IMG/VR virus record: IMGVR_UViG_3300049830_000142
Location: 1 to 64,000 of that record
Direction: 5' to 3' (one strand)
Source of the DNA: a virus
DNA length: 64,000 bases
Shown: piece after piece, positions 47,697 to 57,223 of the stretch
How the letters are laid out: each line of letters begins with the position of its first letter
How positions within the stretch are numbered: position 1 is the stretch's first letter
Translations under genes and position numbers: made by a program
Notes under the pieces: generated by a model
Seen by the model: the letters and a program-made list of their open reading frames with translations, nothing else
Told to the model about the DNA's origin: nothing
Database searches by the model: none

Positions 47697-48391
47697 TATT
47701 GTTTAGCCATATTTTGGCTTTTCAAAAATTGTTCTATCAGACTAATCCTACCTGCATTTCTCTCAGGTGTTTGTTGGTTAACTAAAGAATTTTGCATTTC
47801 TTTTGCTGTATTCTCATAGTTGTTTGCCTTTAATGATTCTAGTAGTTTTGGCCACTTTGTCAAACTACCTGTTTGATAGCCTAAGTCAACTACTGAATCT
47901 TTGACTGGTTGTGGAGTTGAACCCCAATTATTACCAACCAACTTCCCAATACTAGCATCTACATTGTTAACTTTATTAGTCAAGGCGCTGGCAGCTTCAG
48001 GTTCAGTTACCTTACCTAACTGCAGCATTTTAGGATCAGTTGAGCCATAGCCTATTGTCTTATGTCCTAAAGTGTCATTGTAAGGTTCACTACGAAATCC
48101 TTCTTCCTGTTTTAACCTAGCATAAATATCAGGGCTTGAAGCAACTCTTGGTGCTGTAGACACGGGTGGAATAGAGACAGGTTGTGCTCTATGTAATGGT
48201 GTCATAGTACCATCTGAATGCCTGGTAACCGGATTCTGGATAGACTTGGCAACGTCACCGGCTATCCTAGTTTGCGCAGGTTGTAATCCTACTTTAGGCG
48301 CTTGCTGCACATTTACTCCTGTACTAACTGAATTAGTCAGGACAGCTGCTTTGATCATGCCAGTCAAGAATGCATTAAAGACTTTACTCAT
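47696..48391 (-). CDS. T4-type lysozyme (GH24) with N-terminal tag
   Basis: 231 residues. Muramidase that cleaves peptidoglycan. Catalytic region LKQEEGFRSEPYNDTLGHKTIGYGS (about 91-115) has the E-8-D/T-type GH24 pattern, followed by helices typical of the family. The N-terminus (SKVFNAFLTGMIKAAVLTN) is the tag seen on other virion-type proteins and is followed by an 65-residue linker, so it may be a virion-borne lysozyme rather than a free endolysin. Confidence 0.83.
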   Translation of the reverse strand: MSKVFNAFLTGMIKAAVLTNSVSTGVNVQQAPKVGLQPAQTRIAGDVAKSIQNPVTRHSDGTMTPLHRAQPVSIPPVSTAPRVASSPDIYARLKQEEGFRSEPYNDTLGHKTIGYGSTDPKMLQLGKVTEPEAASALTNKVNNVDASIGKLVGNNWGSTPQPVKDSVVDLGYQTGSLTKWPKLLESLKANNYENTAKEMQNSLVNQQTPERNAGRISLIEQFLKSQNMAKQ

Positions 48392-48508
48392 AATAGATCT
48401 TCACTTATGTTAGCTTAATATAACCGACATTGCAAACCGTAAGTTAGTCAGGTACACTATTTATATGCCAAATGACAAGGAATATTTCAAAGACTCATAA
48501 ACGTTAAT

Positions 48509-51466
48509 ATGCGCTATACTGTATTAGACAAAGGCAACTTCAAGAAAGTAGATAAGCTGGACGACGACCATCTATCATTTCCTAGTTCCCGAGACCTATT
48601 TTCCATGCCCAGTAACCTTATCACAGGATTGGGTGGTGTGTCTGGTGGTCGTATTTTGCTAGGTGCCAAGGCTTCACTACAAAGCATTCCTCTAGTCAAC
48701 CCAGAAAGACCTTTAGTAGAAAGCTCAGATGACAATGACAAAGAGAGTACTCAAGAAAAGTTTGGTAAGCATTATCTGTCAGTCACGGCTACAAAACCTG
48801 GTATAGTTGATGAAGTGACTGATGAGCATATCAAAGTAAAGAATAAGGATGGTAGTCACAGTACTTATCAGCTTTACAAGAATTTTAACTTAGGACGTAA
48901 AAGCTTCATTACTAACACTGCGATAGTGAAGGCTGGTCATCAAGTGAAGACAGACGAGGTGTTGGCTCACTCCAACTACACCGACCCTAAAGGTAACATG
49001 GCATTAGGTGTTAATTTGACTACCGCTATCATGCCATTTAGATCCGACAACTTCGAGGATGCTTATGCTGTGACTGAGTCAGGTGCTAAAAAGTTGGCAG
49101 CGGAACAGATGCTAAAATATCATCTAGAAAAGAAATTTGGTGTTGATGCAGACAAGAATAAATTTATTGCGCTATTCCCAAACAAGTATACCAATGATCA
49201 AATCAAAGGTATTGACTCTGATGGTGTAATCAAACCTGGTACTGTAGTTCATGCAGGTGACCCAGTTCTATTAGCTTTTTCTCCTAGAGCACTTAAAAGC
49301 ACAGACTTAGCATTAGGTAAACTAAGCAAAGTATTGAAGCACGCTTTCAAAGATAACTCTGAGATCTGGGACTATGAACATCCTGGTACAGTCGTAGATG
49401 TATCTAAGCACGGTGAGTTGATTACAGTTCACATTAAAACTGAGCGTAGTCTATTACCTGGTGATAAGATTGGTAGTATCTTCGGTGCAAAAGGTGTAGC
49501 CACAATTATACCAGACTCACAATCTCCGACTACTCCTGATGGCAAGCCTGTGGATATTATGCTTAACTCAATGAGCATTACATCTAGAGTAGCCCCAGCT
49601 CTAGCCGTTACACTAGGACTAGGCAAACTAGCTCAAAAGAAAAAGGAAGTGATCAAGATGGACCAGTTCACTAAAGAATCGTCAATTGGTAAAGTTCTTA
49701 AAGTACTGGCCAAGAATGACATTTCAGATACCGAGACTGGTAGGAATATTGAGGCTGTTGTTGGACCTCTTTATTATAATCGTCTTACTCACATCTCTGA
49801 GGACAAGCTCAGTACGAGGTCGCAGGGTACAGGCTACTCGTTCGACATGCAGCCTAGCAAAACGACTGGCGAATCTAGTAAAAGGATCGGTAACCTTGGT
49901 ACTACTGCCTTGCTTAGCCATGATGTTAAACATGTATTGGAAGACATTGGTACCGTTAAAGGTACAAAGAACGATGATTTCTGGAGAGCCCTTAAACTAG
50001 GCCAGACTCCACCACCACCTAAAGTACCTTTCATTTTCAACAAGTTTATTGCTAGCTTACAGTCTGCTGGGGTAAACGTGAAACGAGATGGCAGTGTATT
50101 TAACATCATGCCAATGACCGACAAGGATACGTTGGCTATCAGTAATGGTGAAATCAAAAAGCCTACGATGTTCAAACCTCATCAAGATGAACTAGTGCAT
50201 GAACCAGGTGGTCTATTCGATCCTAATACAGTCGGTATCTTGGGTGACAAGTTCAATCATATTAGTCTTAACCATTCCGTACCTAATCCTATCAGCGAAG
50301 ACTATCTTCGTAAATTGTTAGGAGTCACTAAACTCAAGTTTAATGCTATGGTGGTAGATGGTACGATGGAAAAAGAATTAGGCAAGATGAACCTCGACAA
50401 CAAGATTACTGAAATGCGTCAGTATATCGAGGGCGGTAAAAAGACTAAACGTGATGATGCTGTAAAGATTTTGGAATTTTTGACTACGTTAAAGAAGAAG
50501 GGTATCAAGATTAGCGATTTGATGTTGACCAAGATTCCTATCTTACCAGCACAGTTCAGACCAGCTAGTAAGATGGGTGACGTTGTATTGACTAGCGATG
50601 TAAACAACCTTTACAAAGATCTTATCCTAAATAACAATTCTTTGAAAGATACGGCACATATACCTGAAGAGTTGATCAGCAAACTAAAGCAAGATCAGTA
50701 TGACGGTGTAAAGGCTGTGTTTGGTTTGGGTGATCCTATTAATAAGAAGCATGCTGATAAGAATGTAAAAGGTATCTTAGCTACTATGCTAGGTCTAAAA
50801 GGCGGTACTGCTAAATCAACGATGTTCCAGAGCAAGGTCGTTAATAAATCATTGGACTTAGTAGGTAGAGCAGTTTTGACTCCTGACACTAGGCTAGACG
50901 TGGATCAAGCTAGCGTCCCTCAAGATTTGCTGTGGCAGGTATACAAACCTTTCGTAATTCGTAGATTAGTCATGAAAGGCGTCCCAGCTGTATCTGCTGT
51001 AGACTATGTCAAAAAGCACAGTTCGTTGGCAGTTCAAGCTTTGAAAGAAGAGATGGCTGAGAGACCTGGTATTGTAACTCGTGACCCAGCTTGGCACAAA
51101 TTTAACTTGATGGGTTTTCATCTCATCCCTAATCCTAATCCTAAGGACAAGACACTAAAACTAAACCCATTAGTGTTCAAAGGATTCGGTGCTGACAACG
51201 ACGGTGACCAGCTAAACATCCACGTACCGGCTACTGAAGAAGCTAGGAAAGAAGTATTGGCAAAAATGTTACCTAGCAAGAACTTGTTATCAGCCAAGTC
51301 ATTTAGCCCAGTACTCATTCCATCAAACGAATCAGCTCTAGGTTTATATTCGCTTAGCACTGAGAAGAATACTAAAGCAGCCCGTAAATATAAGACGGAG
51401 GCGGAGGTGGTGAAAGCCTATAACTCAGGTCACTTAGAAGAGGGTGACCAGATAGAAATAGGATAA
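48509..51466 (+). CDS. RNA polymerase beta C-terminal / beta' N-terminal fusion
   Basis: 985 residues. 1-527 is C-terminal beta: SLQSIPLVNPERPLV, GVNLTTAIMPFRSDNFEDAY, the barrel lysines in PGDKIGSIFGAKGV (about 317-328), LNSMSITSRVAPALAVTLG, ending LQSAGVNVK. From about 535 it is N-terminal beta': AISNGEIKKPTMFK, then the catalytic FGADNDGDQLNIHVP (about 893-907; three Asp of NADFDGD kept, Phe to Asn). The beta' zinc domain is reduced. Both active-site barrels thus lie on one chain. It needs betaN, betaM and beta'C encoded elsewhere in the window. Confidence 0.9.
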   Translation: MRYTVLDKGNFKKVDKLDDDHLSFPSSRDLFSMPSNLITGLGGVSGGRILLGAKASLQSIPLVNPERPLVESSDDNDKESTQEKFGKHYLSVTATKPGIVDEVTDEHIKVKNKDGSHSTYQLYKNFNLGRKSFITNTAIVKAGHQVKTDEVLAHSNYTDPKGNMALGVNLTTAIMPFRSDNFEDAYAVTESGAKKLAAEQMLKYHLEKKFGVDADKNKFIALFPNKYTNDQIKGIDSDGVIKPGTVVHAGDPVLLAFSPRALKSTDLALGKLSKVLKHAFKDNSEIWDYEHPGTVVDVSKHGELITVHIKTERSLLPGDKIGSIFGAKGVATIIPDSQSPTTPDGKPVDIMLNSMSITSRVAPALAVTLGLGKLAQKKKEVIKMDQFTKESSIGKVLKVLAKNDISDTETGRNIEAVVGPLYYNRLTHISEDKLSTRSQGTGYSFDMQPSKTTGESSKRIGNLGTTALLSHDVKHVLEDIGTVKGTKNDDFWRALKLGQTPPPPKVPFIFNKFIASLQSAGVNVKRDGSVFNIMPMTDKDTLAISNGEIKKPTMFKPHQDELVHEPGGLFDPNTVGILGDKFNHISLNHSVPNPISEDYLRKLLGVTKLKFNAMVVDGTMEKELGKMNLDNKITEMRQYIEGGKKTKRDDAVKILEFLTTLKKKGIKISDLMLTKIPILPAQFRPASKMGDVVLTSDVNNLYKDLILNNNSLKDTAHIPEELISKLKQDQYDGVKAVFGLGDPINKKHADKNVKGILATMLGLKGGTAKSTMFQSKVVNKSLDLVGRAVLTPDTRLDVDQASVPQDLLWQVYKPFVIRRLVMKGVPAVSAVDYVKKHSSLAVQALKEEMAERPGIVTRDPAWHKFNLMGFHLIPNPNPKDKTLKLNPLVFKGFGADNDGDQLNIHVPATEEARKEVLAKMLPSKNLLSAKSFSPVLIPSNESALGLYSLSTEKNTKAARKYKTEAEVVKAYNSGHLEEGDQIEIG

Positions 51467-51496
51467 TTGTAGACTACGACAAATTTCCCTGGTATT

Positions 51497-51721
51497 ATGA
51501 TTGTAACTAAAGACTTGTGGCTCACGCTCACTCCAAAACAAAGGTTGGAGAAGTTAACGGAAGCCCTCTCACAATTGAAAGAAATTGGCACAAAGAATAG
51601 TAGACTCAAGGTAAAAGTTGACCAAGGAAGATTGGCCAACGCTAAGAAAGACCTCGAAGCTTTTGTGATTAACGTCGTGACCTGGGAATCTGATAGACAG
51701 CTACAAAAATATCATGGATAA
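51497..51721 (+). CDS. Small hypothetical protein between RNAP fragments
   Basis: 74 residues, basic and helical (LTPKQRLEKLTEALSQLKEIG). No family. ATG lies within a GGTATTATGATTG sequence resembling the C-rich-box promoter core but without the C-tract. Overlaps the HNH gene by eight bases, which suggests co-insertion. Confidence 0.55.
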   Translation: MIVTKDLWLTLTPKQRLEKLTEALSQLKEIGTKNSRLKVKVDQGRLANAKKDLEAFVINVVTWESDRQLQKYHG

Positions 51722-52217
51722 AGTTTGCCATAAGTGCGATGAATCAAAACCAACGACAGAATTTCGTAATAGAAAATCTGCAGCGGATGGCTTATCCTAT
51801 TATTGTAAGAGTTGCCTACAAACTAATGACAAGGGTTACTACAAGAAAAACCATGCAAAGTGTATACAAGCTGGTGTGAAATATACACGTAATCGTAGAA
51901 AAACAGATATAACCTTTAGATTACGTGCATTACTGAATAACAGAACTAGAATAGCAATAACGTCCAATTTGAAACAATCAAGTACAATTAAACTGCTTGG
52001 ATGTACCATCCTACAAGCAAGAAAATACATAGAGTCGCAATTTAAGCCTGGTATGAATTGGAGTAACCATTCATTAACAGGTTGGCACATTGATCATAAA
52101 TTACCTTGTGCAGCCTTCGATTTAACGAAAGAATCAGAGCAAAGAAAGTGTTTTCATTACACTAATCTCCAACCTCTTTGGGCTCATGAAAATCTTTCAA
52201 AAAGTGATAATATTTAA
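51714..52217 (+). CDS. HNH endonuclease between beta' fragments
   Basis: 167 residues. N-terminal zinc motif CHKCDESKPTTEF with CKSC; core GWHIDHKLPCAAFDL and CFHYTNLQPLWAHENLSKSD, a DHxLP-type HNH. AT-rich compared with its neighbours. It lies in the 2.3-kb stretch that separates beta'N (ends 51466) from beta'C (starts 53801), which suggests homing linked to the split. Confidence 0.83.
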   Translation: MDKVCHKCDESKPTTEFRNRKSAADGLSYYCKSCLQTNDKGYYKKNHAKCIQAGVKYTRNRRKTDITFRLRALLNNRTRIAITSNLKQSSTIKLLGCTILQARKYIESQFKPGMNWSNHSLTGWHIDHKLPCAAFDLTKESEQRKCFHYTNLQPLWAHENLSKSDNI

Positions 52218-52219
52218 TT

Positions 52220-52849
52220 ATGCCAACATACGGACAAATTCTACAAGATTTAGATTGCTCACTTACTAAGCGAGCTTTCATTCCTTCTCCAACTGGTGGA
52301 GGCGGTGGACAACCTGGACAGCAACCACAAGGTGGACAGCCTCCTGGTCAAGGCGATCCAGCACAGCAACAGGAGATGCAACAATTTGCACAACAAATAC
52401 AACAACAGCAAGCGGCTCAAGGTGGGCAAGGCGGTCAACAACCACAAGGTCAGCCAGGTCAAGGTGACCCTTCTCAAGGCAAGCCTCAAGATCCTAATGC
52501 ACCTCCTGGAGGCGATCTATCTCCTAAGGGTATGGCTCAGAGTTTGAAGAACACTGCAGTAACAGTTACTGTAGCGGACTTGCTCGACCTCGTATCTGGT
52601 GGCAAGGCAAGTCAAGCACATCTCAAGACTGAATCAATGAAAGTCCAACACGGCTTTAAGCACAGGGAGATGTTGCAGAAGGAACAGGACAAACAGCAGC
52701 AGAAAGAACAGGAACGCCAGCAGCAGGCTCAGATGCAGGCTCAACAGCAGCAAGGCATGATGGGCGGCGGTATTTATGGCGGCGGCCCAATGGACGGGCA
52801 AAATGCTCCTGGACAACCAGGTCAACCACCTCAACAAGGAGGCATGTAA
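52220..52849 (+). CDS. Low-complexity Q/G/P-rich protein
   Basis: 209 residues. Short N-terminal helix (GQILQDLDCSLTKRAF), then a long disordered Q/G/P tract (residues 25-105), a small helical block (SLKNTAVTVTVADLLDLV), a Q-rich coiled coil and a G/P tail. No enzyme motif. Belongs to the same class as the 34006 and 59474 proteins; may be a scaffold, condensate-forming or virion-packaged factor. Confidence 0.6.
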   Translation: MPTYGQILQDLDCSLTKRAFIPSPTGGGGGQPGQQPQGGQPPGQGDPAQQQEMQQFAQQIQQQQAAQGGQGGQQPQGQPGQGDPSQGKPQDPNAPPGGDLSPKGMAQSLKNTAVTVTVADLLDLVSGGKASQAHLKTESMKVQHGFKHREMLQKEQDKQQQKEQERQQQAQMQAQQQQGMMGGGIYGGGPMDGQNAPGQPGQPPQQGGM

Positions 52850-52852
52850 TTT

Positions 52853-53479
52853 ATGGATAAGCTAGAACAAGGATACATCGACGGATTTGTTAAAGCTGCA
52901 AATGCACTTAGCGCAGGTATTGTGGCCGGCGTTAAACAACCTATGGAAAGCGCTGAGTCAGCTATAGCTAGGCTACAAAGTCAGAAAACAAAAGATTTCG
53001 TTATGCCTAATAGGAAAAACTTGCTAGGCCAACCTTTAAGTGGTGGTCCTGGATTAAATGCTCCTAACGGTATCAAAGATAAGTTGCATAGCCTATGGAA
53101 TGACCCTAAGAGCAATACTATAGGTGACATGTCATTAAGGAAAGCTACTGGATTAGGTGCAGGATTAGGTGCAGGAACAATTGCAGCTAGCCAAGGTGCA
53201 GGTGCTCTAACCTCAGGTATGGGTGGACATCCTTCTGACTTAGCCCAACGTACTCAAGAAGCTACGCAAGGTCCTTCTATTGATCCTAGTGGTCTTTATG
53301 AAATGCTAAAGCAACATCTGTCTAAACATGAAGTAGGTTACGGTGTAGGTGGTGCAGCTCTTGGTTTAGGTGGCTTAGGCTACTACTTGAGCAAGCATAA
53401 AAATAAAAAGAAAATAGACGAAGGTCAAATACCTTTTAGCTCAGGCGAAGACGAACCAGGCGTAGAGACCAATGAATAA
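52853..53479 (+). CDS. Tagged virion-type protein
   Basis: 208 residues. N-terminal tag LEQGYIDGFVKAANALSAG, a soluble middle, glycine-rich hydrophobic stretches at about 98-125 and 160-185 (VGYGVGGAALGLGGLGYYLSKHK) and an acidic tail. Resembles the 30-36 kb virion-type proteins. Overlaps the next gene start (TAATGA). Confidence 0.6.
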   Translation: MDKLEQGYIDGFVKAANALSAGIVAGVKQPMESAESAIARLQSQKTKDFVMPNRKNLLGQPLSGGPGLNAPNGIKDKLHSLWNDPKSNTIGDMSLRKATGLGAGLGAGTIAASQGAGALTSGMGGHPSDLAQRTQEATQGPSIDPSGLYEMLKQHLSKHEVGYGVGGAALGLGGLGYYLSKHKNKKKIDEGQIPFSSGEDEPGVETNE

Positions 53480-53826
53480 TGAACTTCACTTTACTACAGT
53501 CTTTCTTGGAGCAGTCTTACAACTCAGCCAATCCTAAGATTAAAAGAGCAGCTGAGACTTTGACTGACCAGATGGTGGCCGCTAAAGAGACGGAAGAGAT
53601 TGAGCAGCCGACACTACATTCTGAGGAACGTAATCAGCCGTTGAATAACAGACCTAAGGACGAGATCGATAAACATCTATCTACTTGGATGCCTGATATC
53701 GTAAAACCTGATCCTGAAGTATCTGAATTCGGTAAAGCGGCTTCTATGTTTGACTTATACAGTAAAAAGTTGAATACTAAGCCTACACTATTTCAAAGAT
53801 ATGGCTTACACAACAACGGTAGGTAA
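53479..53826 (+). CDS. Hypothetical acidic protein
   Basis: 115 residues, helical, acidic (ETEEIEQPTLHSEE). LQSFLEQSYNSANPKIKRAAETL opens it. Overlaps the beta'C gene by 26 bases, so it is translated together with it. No family; an RNA polymerase accessory factor is possible from position only. Confidence 0.58.
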   Translation: MNFTLLQSFLEQSYNSANPKIKRAAETLTDQMVAAKETEEIEQPTLHSEERNQPLNNRPKDEIDKHLSTWMPDIVKPDPEVSEFGKAASMFDLYSKKLNTKPTLFQRYGLHNNGR

Positions 53827-55711
53827 AATCCTACTGAAACATTACAGTCCGGCGGCGACACACGCATTCCTAGATAGTAAGGAGCTTGACAAAAAGAACA
53901 TCGGAGCTTTCTTTGCTAACTTAGCTGAGAAGCATCCGGAGGAGTACATGAAGACTGTCTCTGACCTAACGAGACTAGGCTTCGAGTCAGCTACTAGATT
54001 AGGTAGCACAGTTAGACTAGGCGACCTTGCTCCCCCAGATTTCAAGGACGAGGAGTTCAAAAAACTTCACGCCGAGATCGCAGGTATTCAGGCTAAGAAA
54101 CTTACTAAGGTAAAACAGAATGACGAAATCATTACTGCCCTTAACAAGTTCTCAGGCGACATTGACAAAAGGTTAGTTGAGCATGGTGTCAAAGAAGGTA
54201 AGACATTGGCGAAGGTTGTTAGGGCCGGTGCTCGTGGTAGCCCATCCCAGTATCGTCAAACTATTTTTTCTCCCGTAGCTGTCAATGATAACAAGGGCAG
54301 CGTTCTTACTGATTTCGTAATCGACAGGTCTTTTGCTGAAGGCCTCACCTTACCACAATACTTGGCGCATACCTTCGGTGCTCGTCAAGCTTCTGCAGCT
54401 ACTAAACTAGCTGTTGCTGACGCTGGTTACTTAGGTAAACAATTGGCCAGAGCTGGTATGACGATGAAAGTCGAGATGCATGACTGTGGTACTGATAGTG
54501 GTATTGCAATCAAAGTCGAAGACAAAGATTACCTCGGTACTTATTTAGCCAAGGCGGTTGATAAATATAATCATAACAACGAAGTCACTTCTTCGATGTT
54601 AGCTGACCTCAAAACAAAAGGGGTTGCTGACATTATTGTCCGTAGTCCTATCACTTGCCAAGCTAGTCACGACTCTCATCCAGGTGCAGTATGCCAACTA
54701 TGCGCAGGTAGACGTGAAAAAGGATTACCTGAGATTGGATCTTTCTTAGGAGTTGTGGCTGGAACTACTTTAGCTGAACCGCTATCACAAGGTATGTTAA
54801 ACTCCAAACACTCTGGTGGTTCAGCGAGAACTGCTACGTCATTTGGCGGTTTCAAATACGTTAACCAACTATTCAACATACCTGACTCTTTTGTACATGA
54901 GGCTCCGCTAGCTAACCATGACGGTGTTATTGAAGAAGTCAGACCAGCTCCTCAAGGTGGTAACTATGTCGTAGTCAAACATGTTAACGGCAAGACTGAA
55001 GAACACTACGTTCATCCTGACCTCAACGTATTCATCAAACCTGGCACTGCTGTCGAAGCCGGTGATGTATTAAGTGATGGTATTCCTAATCCAGCCAAGA
55101 TCGTTAAACACAAAGGTATTGGTGAGGGTAGAGTCTACTTTGCTAACGCAGTAAAGAATACATTTGAAAACAGCCAGCTAGGTGGTATCAACAAACGTAA
55201 CTTTGACATCATCAGCAAAGGTATCATTACGCACGTCAAAATTACCAACCCTAAAGGGTTGGGCGACCACTTGCCAGATACTATCGTCAATTACCATAGT
55301 TTAGAGAAGGCTTATACTCCTAGACACGATAGCCGCAAAGTTAGAGTAGACCAGGCAAAGGGATTATACTTGGAAATTCCTGCATTACACTATACAATAG
55401 GTACTAAGCTAACAAGCCATATGATGGACAACCTAAAGAAGCATGGTGTATCATATGTGACAGTACACGATGACAGTCCTGGGTTTGAACCTGAGATGCA
55501 ACGTTTGCTAGATGTTCCAGCCCACGAGCATGATTGGATGCACGCGCTGTACAGCACAAATTTGGAACGCAGATTAGTTAAAGCAGTTAATACTGGAGCT
55601 TCAAGCAGTATTGCTGGCCCTTCGCCTATACCTGGCCTGGCTTATGCCGTCGGCTTTGGTAAGAAGTCTGAGGAAGTCGAGCAAACTGAAGAAGCCTTAA
55701 GTTTCGAATAA
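53801..55711 (+). CDS. RNA polymerase beta' C-terminal fragment (beta'C)
   Basis: 636 residues. Opens with TTTVGKILL (bacterial TTvGRvl) and LGFESATRLGSTVRLGDL. The bridge-helix/trigger-loop region reads LPQYLAHTFGARQASAATKLAVADAGYL (about 186-213), then MHDCGTDSGI, and the zinc-type block SPITCQASHDSHPGAVCQLCAGR (about 285-307) with GVVAGTTLAEPLSQGMLNSKHSGG. It therefore holds the catalytic trigger loop missing from the 48509 chain. The split falls exactly between the 'aYxxG..lh..I' strand and TTvGR. Confidence 0.9.
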   Translation: MAYTTTVGKILLKHYSPAATHAFLDSKELDKKNIGAFFANLAEKHPEEYMKTVSDLTRLGFESATRLGSTVRLGDLAPPDFKDEEFKKLHAEIAGIQAKKLTKVKQNDEIITALNKFSGDIDKRLVEHGVKEGKTLAKVVRAGARGSPSQYRQTIFSPVAVNDNKGSVLTDFVIDRSFAEGLTLPQYLAHTFGARQASAATKLAVADAGYLGKQLARAGMTMKVEMHDCGTDSGIAIKVEDKDYLGTYLAKAVDKYNHNNEVTSSMLADLKTKGVADIIVRSPITCQASHDSHPGAVCQLCAGRREKGLPEIGSFLGVVAGTTLAEPLSQGMLNSKHSGGSARTATSFGGFKYVNQLFNIPDSFVHEAPLANHDGVIEEVRPAPQGGNYVVVKHVNGKTEEHYVHPDLNVFIKPGTAVEAGDVLSDGIPNPAKIVKHKGIGEGRVYFANAVKNTFENSQLGGINKRNFDIISKGIITHVKITNPKGLGDHLPDTIVNYHSLEKAYTPRHDSRKVRVDQAKGLYLEIPALHYTIGTKLTSHMMDNLKKHGVSYVTVHDDSPGFEPEMQRLLDVPAHEHDWMHALYSTNLERRLVKAVNTGASSSIAGPSPIPGLAYAVGFGKKSEEVEQTEEALSFE

Positions 55712-55712
55712 T

Positions 55713-57185
55713 ATGTCCTCAATCAACGATACTTGCAAGAACTGGTTAGATAAGCAAGGCTCAGCTTTTTCAGAAAGTTTCAAGGGCTTAGGCTCTCTCG
55801 CATTCAAGCATCTTAAGCAGTCACCTGGTTATGTTGCGAGCACAGCTAAGGTCGGTTTAGGCTTAGGCGTTGGAGCTGCGTTAGGTGAAACTGGTCTTAG
55901 AACTGCCAACAACTGGGCACATGGAGATCCTAGCTTAGGCGCACCAACTTCTACACAACATGCTTTAAGTAGCTTTTATGATAGTCTAGGTACTGGTGCT
56001 CATATTAATCCAGCCATTGCGGCTGTATCCAATAAAGTACTAGACTCAGTTGATGTAAATCCTAAAGCACAAGAATTTTTGTCAGCCGCAGCTAACATTA
56101 CCAATCCTGCTGTACGTAAAGTTTTGATGGGTGACGTTGTTAACGCAGCTGGGCAAGCCTCTGGAGCTGTTGCAGAAAATGTAGGCGGTACAGTAGGTAA
56201 CGCTTTAGGTCAAGGAGTGGGTCACGGTATGGCTGCTGGTTTCTGGGAGAACTTAAAGCATAATCCTATTCCTACTGTAACTGGTGCTGCAGCTGTTAGC
56301 GCAGGACCTTTGATAGCTTATGACATGTTGACTAAGAAGAGAAGACAACAAGAAGCTAAGCGTAATAAAGCAATTCTCCGTTATATCCTTCACCATGAAA
56401 AGGGTGGTTTACAAAAGTCCGGAAATATAGCGCAATCTATAGAATCTGGTGTGAAAGGAATAGCTAGTTCCCCTTTTTTCAAAAAGTTTGTTTATAGACC
56501 TACCGGCATCCCTGCTGATAAAGGTCATATAATGGATGCTTACATGGCCTTCAAAGGACACGTACCAGGTAAAGTAGCTGACAAACTTAAGGAATATCCT
56601 CAGACTCTTTTTAACAATACTGTAACGAGACATCCTATTTCAACTCTTGTAGGCGGTGGTGCAGGCGTTGGCTTTGCACAAACAATGGCTGAGTCTGCTA
56701 CTAAAGAGCGCGCCAATGATTACTCAACAGCTGGCGGTGCTTATGGGCATATGATTAAGAACATGACCGCTGTACCTGGATCGGTTGTTGAAGGTGTAGA
56801 GGGAGGCCTCATGCGTAGTTCAGCGTTACCTCGTGGAGATAAATCTCAATCAGTGGCTAAGATAAACGAGATAATTAGTAACTTTACTAATCCTAATAAA
56901 GATTACGCTTTACCACCGGTTGACCCTAGCTATCGCCCACCACACATGCAATTTTCTCCTGAGCAACTAGAACAGCTAAGAAATGCTGATTTAGGCTTAG
57001 GTGTTGATAAGGGTAAACCTTTAGGTTGGGGACCTTATGCTGCGCTCACCGGTTTGTTTGCAGCACCTGCAGCAGCTTACGGAACATACAAACACTTTGC
57101 AAACAAGAAGGTTGACAAAGCGGTTGACAAAGCTGATAGGATGCAAAATCAGTTAGAGCATGTTAACAAGCTAGTTGAAACATAA
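55713..57185 (+). CDS. Large membrane-interacting virion-type protein
   Basis: 490 residues. Repeated glycine-zipper hydrophobic segments (about 45-65 VGLGLGVGAALGETGL, 145-175, 190-210, 305-320, 430-450) separated by soluble loops; lysine-rich C-terminus. Resembles ejection or internal head proteins. No catalytic motif. Begins one base after beta'C, so it is in the same operon. Confidence 0.6.
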   Translation: MSSINDTCKNWLDKQGSAFSESFKGLGSLAFKHLKQSPGYVASTAKVGLGLGVGAALGETGLRTANNWAHGDPSLGAPTSTQHALSSFYDSLGTGAHINPAIAAVSNKVLDSVDVNPKAQEFLSAAANITNPAVRKVLMGDVVNAAGQASGAVAENVGGTVGNALGQGVGHGMAAGFWENLKHNPIPTVTGAAAVSAGPLIAYDMLTKKRRQQEAKRNKAILRYILHHEKGGLQKSGNIAQSIESGVKGIASSPFFKKFVYRPTGIPADKGHIMDAYMAFKGHVPGKVADKLKEYPQTLFNNTVTRHPISTLVGGGAGVGFAQTMAESATKERANDYSTAGGAYGHMIKNMTAVPGSVVEGVEGGLMRSSALPRGDKSQSVAKINEIISNFTNPNKDYALPPVDPSYRPPHMQFSPEQLEQLRNADLGLGVDKGKPLGWGPYAALTGLFAAPAAAYGTYKHFANKKVDKAVDKADRMQNQLEHVNKLVET

Positions 57186-57188
57186 CAA

Positions 57189-57217
57189 TTGCCTTACGTT
57201 CCATTATAATTTACTAT
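57189..57217 (+). promoter_or_regulatory. Leaderless promoter of the 57224 gene
   Basis: TTGCCT (57189-57194), 17 bases, TACTAT (57212-57217), six bases, ATG at 57224. A TATAAT at 57205 is too close to the -35 to fit. Confidence 0.6.
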
Positions 57218-57223
57218 TAGCAT

